Part shown: piece after piece, positions 7,134-12,019 of the stretch
Layout of the letters: the number at the start of each line of letters is the position of its first letter
Position numbering within the stretch: position 1 is the first letter of the stretch
Source of the DNA: an uncultured Collinsella sp.
GTDB lineage: Bacteria; Actinomycetota; Coriobacteriia; Coriobacteriales; Coriobacteriaceae
Length of the DNA: 12,019 nt
NCBI GenBank assembly: GCA_900553165.1
Contig: USCN01000023.1
Span: 1-12,019, forward strand
Direction: 5' to 3'
The notes under the pieces: model-generated
The model's input: only the letters and a program-made list of their open reading frames with translations
Databases searched by the model: none
Told to the model about the DNA's origin: nothing
Position numbers and translations under genes: made by a program

Positions 7134-7952
7134 ATGGCTGAGATGACGCTCGAGGGTGTGGACGCTCGTCCTGAGGACTCTGCGTTTGTCCTGGGCCGCG
7201 TGCATTCGATTGAGACGATGGGAACGGTCGATGGACCCGGCATCCGCTTTGTGGTGTTTGTTCAGGGCTGCCCCATGCGCTGTGCGTATTGCCACAACCC
7301 CGATACCTGGTCGGTGAACGGCGGCACCATGGTGACCGTCGAGCACCTGATGGACGAGTTCCAGAGCAACCATGAGTTTTACCGCAGCGGTGGTATTACG
7401 GTATCCGGCGGCGAGCCGCTCCTGCAGCCCGCGTTTTTGGCCGACCTGTTCCGCGCAATGCACAACAACCCCGATGGTCGCGTGCATACCTGCTTGGATA
7501 GCTGCGGCTATGCGTTCGACCCCGCGCATCCCGAGAAGTTCGATGCCGTACTCAACGAGACCGATATGGTGCTGCTCGACATTAAACACGCCGATCCCGT
7601 CGAGCATAAAAAGCTGACCGGTTGCGATCCCGCACGCATCCTGGCGTTTGGCGATGAGCTTGCACGTCGCAATATCAAGGTCGTTATCCGCCACGTGGTT
7701 GTGCCGGGCATTACCGACACGGCGGAGGAGTGCGAGAAGCTCGGTCGCCTCATCGCTCCATGGCACAACGTGGTGGGCCTGGAAATGCTGCCGTATCACA
7801 CGATGGGTGTCGTCAAGTACGAGCAACTGGGCATTCCCTATAAGCTCGAGGGCGTGCCCCAGATGGATACCGCGCGCATGCCCGAGCTGCGCAATGCCGT
7901 TATGGCCGGTATGAAAAAGCGCCGTGCGGAGCTCAAAAACGCTATCGGATAG
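7134..7952 (+). CDS. pflA: Pyruvate formate-lyase activating enzyme (radical SAM)
   Basis: A 272-residue radical S-adenosylmethionine enzyme that makes the glycyl radical on pyruvate formate-lyase, switching on anaerobic cleavage of pyruvate to acetyl-CoA and formate. The [4Fe-4S] triad is Cys46, Cys50 and Cys53 in GCPMRCAYCHNPDTW, which is the exact PflA-type CxxxCxxC loop. The SAM-binding SGGEP follows at residues 91-95, and VDGPGIRFVVF before the cluster is also characteristic. ATG 7134 is preferred over the in-frame ATG at 7113 because AAGG (7122-7125) lies 8 bases upstream, whereas 7113 has no ribosome binding site; the extra residues also have no family counterpart. A -10-like TAGAAT lies at 7079-7084. 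The pyruvate formate-lyase gene usually adjacent is not in this window, so the partner enzyme is encoded elsewhere. Activation of another glycyl-radical enzyme is possible but less likely given the HNPDTW signature. Confidence 0.92.
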   Translation: MAEMTLEGVDARPEDSAFVLGRVHSIETMGTVDGPGIRFVVFVQGCPMRCAYCHNPDTWSVNGGTMVTVEHLMDEFQSNHEFYRSGGITVSGGEPLLQPAFLADLFRAMHNNPDGRVHTCLDSCGYAFDPAHPEKFDAVLNETDMVLLDIKHADPVEHKKLTGCDPARILAFGDELARRNIKVVIRHVVVPGITDTAEECEKLGRLIAPWHNVVGLEMLPYHTMGVVKYEQLGIPYKLEGVPQMDTARMPELRNAVMAGMKKRRAELKNAIG

Positions 7953-7988
7953 CATGCCATAGCCCTCATATCCCCTCGTTCCCAGCTG

Positions 7989-8055
7989 AGTTGCGGTGGA
8001 ATAGTTCTTGTTTTTAGGCCCATGTCGCCCAAACAGGAACCATTTCACCGCAACT
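7989..8055. repeat. Long imperfect inverted repeat (25-bp arms)
   Basis: The arms 7990-8013 and 8031-8054 pair at 23 of 24 positions, two of them wobbles, and an extra A-T pair extends them to 7989 and 8055. The loop is 17 bases. The terminal sequence AGTTGCGGTG is mirrored by CACCGCAACT. A run TTCGTTTT follows the right arm, so it could end pflA transcription. The arm length and near-symmetry also fit a small non-autonomous palindromic element dispersed in the genome. Confidence 0.7.
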
Positions 8056-8148
8056 TCGTTTTGGGTAGAGATGCGCAACAGAATCGTGCCATTTGGATAA
8101 ATACGCTTGTGGTTTCTTTAAAGACACCTTAAACGCTGCTGAATATCT

Positions 8149-8176
8149 TTGGAAAGAAATGCCTGCTCGGTATCAT
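8149..8176 (+). promoter_or_regulatory. Likely promoter of the serine hydrolase gene
   Basis: TTGGAA (8149-8154, 4/6) and TATCAT (8171-8176, 5/6) with a 16-base spacer. Transcription from here would begin near 8183, downstream of the in-frame ATG at 8175. This supports the GTG start at 8214. Confidence 0.42.
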
Positions 8177-8203
8177 GCTGCTCGTATATAAACGGTGGCA
8201 GTC

Positions 8204-8208
8204 AGGAG
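8204..8208 (+). promoter_or_regulatory. Ribosome binding site deciding a GTG start
   Basis: AGGAG sits 5 bases before GTG 8214. The longer in-frame candidate, ATG 8175, has no such site. Confidence 0.6.
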
Positions 8209-8213
8209 ACCAC

Positions 8214-9332
8214 GTGCGAAACATCGCATCGCGGGACGAGTATGTGCCGCAGCATGGCAGCAGATATAAGACGAAGGGCACGTCTTCGCGTGGCCTTGCC
8301 GGCGCTCGCATCCGCGTGAGGAAGATTGCCGCTATTGGGATGCTAACGTCGGCGGTTATTATCCTCGGAATTACCGTTAAAACCTACGCCTCGGAGCGAA
8401 CGGGGCGCCCAGATGCGTCAACGGTACAGCTGCAAAACGAGAAGGTTTCAAAGTCCAAAGCGTCGGCAGATCAAGCTCTGTCGACGGCAGATCTCAAGAC
8501 GAGACTTTCGAAGGCGGACTTCAACGATATCCCTTCGGGTGATACCGTTCGGACCTTCTCGTTGGTGGATAACAAGACTCCTGCCTTGGAGGATGAGAGC
8601 CTTGCCTCGCTCCAGGATGCCCTGTGTCGGGCGCAGGAGCTGGGCGACGTGGGTGTAGTGTTCTACGACCTATCGAGTGGTAGGGGCGTGACGTATAACG
8701 CCGATGTTGAGGTGTATGGAGCGAGCAGTTATAAGGCGCTGTATGCACTCTATATTTGCGAGATGTTGGTCGAATCGGGGCAGGTGTCGCTCGATGGGCC
8801 TTTAGCCACGTATGGTGGTTACAGCATGGGCTGGCAGACAGTGCGTGACCTTATCGAGGCCGCGGTCGTCAACTCGGACAACGATTCGTTTATCGCGTTA
8901 CGCGCGGCGTTTGACCATGATGGCTATGAGGATTGGATTGCCAATCTGGGTGTTGATGACGAAACGGCACTGAATCCGATGAGTGATTTTCCGACCTACT
9001 GCCCGCGCACTTCTGCGAGGTTATGGCGTGAGATGAGCGAGTATCTGAGCATGGATACCGAGACTTCACAGTGGTTGTCGGGCCTTCTGGCATCAACATC
9101 GCGCTCGTTTATTCGCGATGGCATTGCGGACGAGCAGGTTTTGGTGCGCAACAAGGCAGGCTGGATTAGCGAGGATGGTTACTACTCGACATGCGATGCG
9201 GGCCTTATCGACATCGATGGCTGTACCTATGTCATGGGTATCATGACATCGATGCCGTGGAGCGACCGCTCGAGCGAGGTTACGGCCGCGATTGCAAAGG
9301 CTCTGTTTGATACGCGAGCTGCACTGGCTTAG
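8214..9332 (+). CDS. Membrane-anchored class A beta-lactamase-like serine hydrolase
   Basis: A 372-residue protein of the penicillin-recognising serine hydrolase fold. A basic stretch (ARIRVRK) precedes a single hydrophobic segment near residues 38-58 (IAAIGMLTSAVIILGITV), then a Ser/Lys-rich linker of about 80 residues leads to the outside catalytic domain. Four class A motifs are visible in order: Ser171-x-x-Lys174 (SSYK), SDN at 221-223, ExxLN at 250-254 (ETALN) and Lys314-Ala-Gly316 (KAG, where KTG is usual). The spacing (50, 29, 60 residues) is slightly shorter than in true class A enzymes. It could act on cell-wall peptides or hydrolyse beta-lactams; the sequence cannot decide. It is likely membrane-tethered, because no signal peptidase or lipobox motif is evident after the hydrophobic segment. 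GTG 8214 is chosen for its AGGAG site. It appears monocistronic, flanked by its own promoter and a gap of 78 bases to mtnN. Confidence 0.85.
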   Translation: MRNIASRDEYVPQHGSRYKTKGTSSRGLAGARIRVRKIAAIGMLTSAVIILGITVKTYASERTGRPDASTVQLQNEKVSKSKASADQALSTADLKTRLSKADFNDIPSGDTVRTFSLVDNKTPALEDESLASLQDALCRAQELGDVGVVFYDLSSGRGVTYNADVEVYGASSYKALYALYICEMLVESGQVSLDGPLATYGGYSMGWQTVRDLIEAAVVNSDNDSFIALRAAFDHDGYEDWIANLGVDDETALNPMSDFPTYCPRTSARLWREMSEYLSMDTETSQWLSGLLASTSRSFIRDGIADEQVLVRNKAGWISEDGYYSTCDAGLIDIDGCTYVMGIMTSMPWSDRSSEVTAAIAKALFDTRAALA

Positions 9333-9339
9333 CGTGTTC

Positions 9340-9356
9340 GTTTGACGAGGTCAAAC
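9340..9356. promoter_or_regulatory. Perfect short inverted repeat upstream of mtnN
   Basis: GTTTGAC (9340-9346), spacer GAG, GTCAAAC (9350-9356). It contains TTGACG (9342-9347), a 5/6 match to a -35 box, with a possible -10 TACCAT at 9367-9372 (19-base spacing). It may be an operator over the mtnN promoter, or a weak hairpin ending the upstream gene; no U tract follows. Confidence 0.35.
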
Positions 9357-9410
9357 AAAATGCTGGTACCATACCGTGGTTGAGAATTTCGAATAGGTTT
9401 GGGGAATGGC

Positions 9411-10151
9411 ATGGCTACCATTGCGATTATCGGTGCGCTCGAAAAAGAGATCATGCAGATTAAGGAAGAGCTGAGCGACGTTTGCGAGGCACGGGAGGCA
9501 GGCTTGACCGTTGTGAGCGGTGAGCTCGACGGCCTGACAGTTGTCGCCACAACGGCGGGCATGGGCACGGTGAACGCCGCCGCTGCAACACAGCACCTCA
9601 TTAGCAAGTATGCTCCGCAGGCTGTTGTGTTTTCGGGCATTGCGGGCGGTTTGAACCCCAAGCTCCATATCGACGACGTGGTCATTGGCAAACGCCTGCG
9701 CTATCTGGATACCGATACCGCGCTTATCGCCGAGTCCGCACCGGGGCTCGAGGAGTTTGGCTCGACGCCCGCGCTGGTCGATATTGCCGCCGAAGTGCTT
9801 GCTGAGCGTGGGTTTGTTGACGCTTCGACAAATGCAGTCGCTTCGAATGAGGGCACCAAGCAGTTCCTGGTCGGCACGATTGCCACGGGTAACCGCTTTG
9901 TGACGGGCGCCACCATGCGCAACGACGCTATCGAGGCGACGCATGCCGATTGTGTCGGCATGGAGGGCGCGGCAATTGCCCATGTCGCAACCAAAAATGG
10001 TGTCGATTGCCTGGTGTTGCGCGCTATCAGCGATAATTGTGACGAGGCGTACGATGCAATTTGCGAGCGCGAGTTCGATCTGTTCGAGTACGCGCGTGTC
10101 GCAAGTGACATCACGCTCGATATCGTCCGCCGCATTGCCGCTGCGCAATAG
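9411..10151 (+). CDS. mtnN: 5'-methylthioadenosine/S-adenosylhomocysteine nucleosidase
   Basis: A cytoplasmic 246-residue nucleosidase that cleaves adenine from methylthioadenosine, S-adenosylhomocysteine and 5'-deoxyadenosine, recycling products of SAM use. The N-terminus ATIAIIGALEKEI matches the family start, with Glu13 at the catalytic acid position. SGIAGGL follows mid-protein, Glu185 lies in VGMEGAAIAHV (ribose binding) and Asp208 in RAISD (catalytic Asp). ATG 9411 is preceded by GGGGA at 9401-9405; an ATG at 9406 is out of frame. The gene lies 38 bases before engB, so a shared transcript is likely. Clearing 5'-deoxyadenosine, a by-product of radical SAM enzymes, would suit an organism that uses PflA, but that link is inference. 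Confidence 0.94.
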   Translation: MATIAIIGALEKEIMQIKEELSDVCEAREAGLTVVSGELDGLTVVATTAGMGTVNAAAATQHLISKYAPQAVVFSGIAGGLNPKLHIDDVVIGKRLRYLDTDTALIAESAPGLEEFGSTPALVDIAAEVLAERGFVDASTNAVASNEGTKQFLVGTIATGNRFVTGATMRNDAIEATHADCVGMEGAAIAHVATKNGVDCLVLRAISDNCDEAYDAICEREFDLFEYARVASDITLDIVRRIAAAQ

Positions 10152-10189
10152 CGCGTCTATTTGTAAGAACCTACGACCAAGGAGTGTCC

Positions 10190-10780
10190 ATGGCCGATTC
10201 CATTAACTATCAGCTTGCCAAGTTCGTCGCCAGCTACGGCAAGGTTTCGCAGATCCCCGAGTCCACCTGCCCCGAGGTGAGCTTTGTCGGCCGCTCCAAC
10301 GTGGGCAAGTCGTCCATCATGAACAAGCTCTTTGGCCGCAAGAACCTGGTCAAGGTTTCCAGTACGCCGGGCAAGACGAGCAACATCAACTTCTTTGAGG
10401 CCGATGACGTGCATTTCGTGGACCTGCCGGGTTACGGTTTCGCCCGTCGCTCCAAGGCCGAGCGCGACCGCTGGGCCGAGCTTATCGGCGACTTTTTCGA
10501 CTCCGAGCGCAGCTTTAACTTGGTCGTCTCGTTGGTGGACATTCGTCACGACCCCAGCAAGCTCGACCACGACATGATCGACTACCTACAGGGCAACGAG
10601 TTCAACTTTATCGTCTGCCTCACCAAGGCCGACAAACTCAGCCGCACCCAGCAGGCCCGCCAAGCAGCAGCCATCAAAAAGCAGCTCAACGTCCCGGCCG
10701 AGAACGTGATCATCACAAGCTCCCAGACCGGTACCGGCATCGACGAACTCAAGCGCCGCATCGCCGAAGCCTGCCTCTAA
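10190..10780 (+). CDS. engB: Ribosome biogenesis GTP-binding protein YihA/YsxC
   Basis: A 196-residue TRAFAC-class GTPase needed for assembly of the large ribosomal subunit in bacteria where it has been studied. The GTPase boxes are all present: G1 GRSNVGKS (34-41), G2 Thr63 in TPGKTSN, G3 DLPGYG (78-83), G4 TKAD (145-148) and a G5-like SSQTG (177-181). Length is normal for the family. ATG 10190 has AAGGAG (10179-10184) 5 bases upstream; an in-frame GTG at 10184 overlaps this site and is rejected. It probably shares a transcript with mtnN. It converges on thrB, with a large palindrome between the two genes. Confidence 0.96.
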   Translation: MADSINYQLAKFVASYGKVSQIPESTCPEVSFVGRSNVGKSSIMNKLFGRKNLVKVSSTPGKTSNINFFEADDVHFVDLPGYGFARRSKAERDRWAELIGDFFDSERSFNLVVSLVDIRHDPSKLDHDMIDYLQGNEFNFIVCLTKADKLSRTQQARQAAAIKKQLNVPAENVIITSSQTGTGIDELKRRIAEACL

Positions 10781-10853
10781 TAAGTGCCCCAGCCTAGCAA
10801 GAGCCCCTATCAATAAAAGGCCATGATTTCAGCCTGGCGCCCCTTCAAAGCGT

Positions 10854-11050
10854 GGGTCCCTGTAGACATCGCTAGCTACGTTGCCATAGGGCCACCCAGG
10901 GGCATCCCCTTAAAAACATTCCGCAGCACGAGGCCCGCTTATCCGCAGCTCCGAAGGAGCAGGATAAGTGGGCCTCAAGTGCGAGGACGTTTTTAAGGGG
11001 ATGCCCCTGGGTGGCCCGGACAGACCGATCGGCGATGTCTACAGGTACTC
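10854..11050. repeat. Nested giant palindrome between convergent engB and thrB
   Basis: Several inverted-repeat layers share one centre. The outermost pairs 10859-10872 with 11032-11045 (14 bp perfect, core TGTAGACATCGC), extending weakly to 10854/11050. The next pairs 10889-10917 with 10989-11017 (29 bp perfect). Inside, 10930-10944 pairs with 10962-10976 (15 bp, one wobble), and GCTCC/GGAGC (10948-10952, 10956-10960) closes on GAA. Short GCAC/GTGC pairing joins the middle layers. The right outer arm runs over the thrB stop codon. The structure could end transcription from both sides, though no U tract is evident. The inner 129 bp also has the size and symmetry of a miniature inverted-repeat element. 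Confidence 0.8.
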
Positions 11051-11920
11051 GATTTGAGCGCCTTCCGTGTCGCACGTCAGAATATGCGTATCACACTTAG
11101 GGAACTGCTCGCGCAGCTTGACCTGCAGGAACTTTGCCACGATGGTGTCGTCGGTCACAGCCATGAGGGTCGAGCCCGAGCCGCTAATCCAGATGGTCTT
11201 AGCGCCGCCGTTAAGGCAGGTGTCGCGCACGGCGTTGTAGTCGGGAATCAGGCGGCGACGATAGGGCTCCTGAATGCGGTCGTCATTGGCGGCGGCAATC
11301 AGGTTGAGGTCACCGGTCTCCAAGCCGCGCGTCATACCGGCGATGCGGCCCATCTGCCACACGGCGGTGGAGAGCGGAATCTCCTGCGGCACGACCTTGC
11401 GCGCCTCGCTCGTGTGTACCTCGTAGGGCGGAATCACGGTAATAAAACGCAGGCGATCGCTCACCTCGTAGCGCAGGCACTGGGGGAGCGAATCGGTCGG
11501 CGTAAAGGAGCAGACGGCGCCGCCCAGGATAGCGGGGGCGACGTTATCGGGATGGCCCTCGACCTCGGTGGCGATGCGAACCAGCTCGGCGCGGTCGACG
11601 GTGTGGCCTGTCAGTGCGGCGGCGGCCATAATGCCGGCGACGACGCAGGTGGAGCTGGAGCCCAGGCCGCGGGCGACGGGCACGTCGGTCTGGATGTCGA
11701 TGGCAACGGGAAAAGCCGGCTCGCCCCAGGCGGCCAGAGCATCGACAAAGCTTACATAGACCAGGTTATTCTCGTTTTGGAACTCTTCGGGGCAGCCCGT
11801 GATGGTGAGCTTGTCGGCGCGCTCAAAGGTAAAGTGCGAGTAGAGGCTGACGGCCATGCCGAGGGTATCGTAGCCAATGCCCAAGTTGGCGCTTGTTGCT
11901 GGGACGGTGATCTTGATCAT
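11039..11920 (-). CDS. thrB: Homoserine kinase
   Basis: A 293-residue GHMP-superfamily kinase that phosphorylates L-homoserine with ATP, the step before threonine synthase. The N-terminus KITVPATSANLGIGYDTLG is the classical ThrB start, and the ATP-binding GHMP loop PVARGLGSSS lies at residues 81-90. A C-terminal WISGSGSTLMAV segment matches the family's glycine-rich GHMP C-terminal motif. Length is normal. The ATG (complement of 11918-11920) has AGGAGG (complement of 11927-11932) 6 bases upstream, so the start is firm. The stop lies inside the outer arm of the 197-bp palindrome. Homoserine dehydrogenase (hom) is a common upstream partner and may lie just beyond the window's right edge. Confidence 0.95.
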   Translation of the reverse strand: MIKITVPATSANLGIGYDTLGMAVSLYSHFTFERADKLTITGCPEEFQNENNLVYVSFVDALAAWGEPAFPVAIDIQTDVPVARGLGSSSTCVVAGIMAAAALTGHTVDRAELVRIATEVEGHPDNVAPAILGGAVCSFTPTDSLPQCLRYEVSDRLRFITVIPPYEVHTSEARKVVPQEIPLSTAVWQMGRIAGMTRGLETGDLNLIAAANDDRIQEPYRRRLIPDYNAVRDTCLNGGAKTIWISGSGSTLMAVTDDTIVAKFLQVKLREQFPKCDTHILTCDTEGAQIEYL

Positions 11921-11971
11921 GTGAGTCCTCCTGGCGTGCCTGGCTGTTTAGTTCGCTGCTCGGGCAGTCCT

Positions 11972-12010
11972 GCGCAAGACGGAAAGCACATTAAGTGCTT
12001 TCCTTTGCGT
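11972..12010 (-). other. Hairpin in the region upstream of thrB
   Basis: GGAAAGCAC (11981-11989) and GTGCTTTCC (11995-12003) pair perfectly around a 5-base loop. An outer pairing joins 11972-11977 to 12005-12010 across a small internal loop. On the thrB strand it lies about 50 bases before the ribosome binding site. It could end an upstream gene or be a leader structure. No clear U tract follows on either strand. Confidence 0.4.
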
Positions 12011-12019
12011 GCGGAACTC

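Noticed and set aside
7104..8078. 324-codon antisense frame opposite pflA
   Set aside because: It spans an intergenic inverted repeat and has no recognisable motif, while the + strand is unambiguous PflA.
8175..8213. Upstream ATG start for the serine hydrolase
   Set aside because: There is no ribosome binding site, and the ATG overlaps the likely -10 box; GTG 8214 has AGGAG at ideal spacing.
10872..11075. 67-codon antisense frame within the big palindrome
   Set aside because: It is a by-product of the inverted repeat, with no start signal or family resemblance.
4..12016. CCTTTGCGT followed by GCGGAA near both ends of the window (4-21 and 12002-12016)
   Set aside because: The match is short with different spacing, too little to call a flanking repeat or attachment site.

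Overview
This 12 kb window reads as ordinary chromosome from a high-GC, fermentative Gram-positive. The codon style, the anaerobic glycyl-radical activase, the PTS sugar locus and the gene content fit Coriobacteriia, most likely Collinsella. That assignment is inferred from the look of the sequence and was not tested by a search.

Region 1 (about 150-5821, all + strand) is a sugar-utilisation locus. It holds a LacI-family repressor, a control region with repeated operator-like sites, a divergent glycoside hydrolase family 32 (GH32) protein, a PTS EIIBC permease and a canonical GH32 sucrose-6-phosphate-hydrolase-type enzyme. The expected logic is as follows. The permease imports and phosphorylates a fructoside such as sucrose. 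The cytoplasmic GH32 enzymes split the phosphorylated product. The LacI protein represses the set until inducer appears. A 16-base motif (AAACGNNTGACATNT-like) occurs once just in front of the repressor gene and three times in front of the first GH32 gene, and it overlaps the -35 box TTGACA. A 17-bp-stem hairpin lies between the permease and the second GH32 gene.

Region 2 (5822-7952) carries a DegV/FakB-type fatty-acid-binding protein gene behind a promoter and a leader with two hairpins, followed by a pyruvate formate-lyase activating enzyme gene with no formate-lyase gene beside it.

Region 3 (7953-10780) contains a 67-bp long inverted repeat, a membrane-anchored class A beta-lactamase-like serine hydrolase, an MTA/SAH nucleosidase (mtnN) and the ribosome-biogenesis GTPase EngB (YihA/YsxC); the last two probably share a transcript.

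Region 4 (10781-12019) has a nested palindrome of about 197 bp between convergent engB and thrB. thrB (homoserine kinase) is on the - strand, and a further hairpin lies upstream of its start.

No rRNA, tRNA, CRISPR array, transposase or phage gene was seen. The unusual material is the repeated operator architecture, the two unlike GH32 enzymes in one operon, and the large intergenic palindromes. I see no clear evidence of a wholly new multi-gene system.
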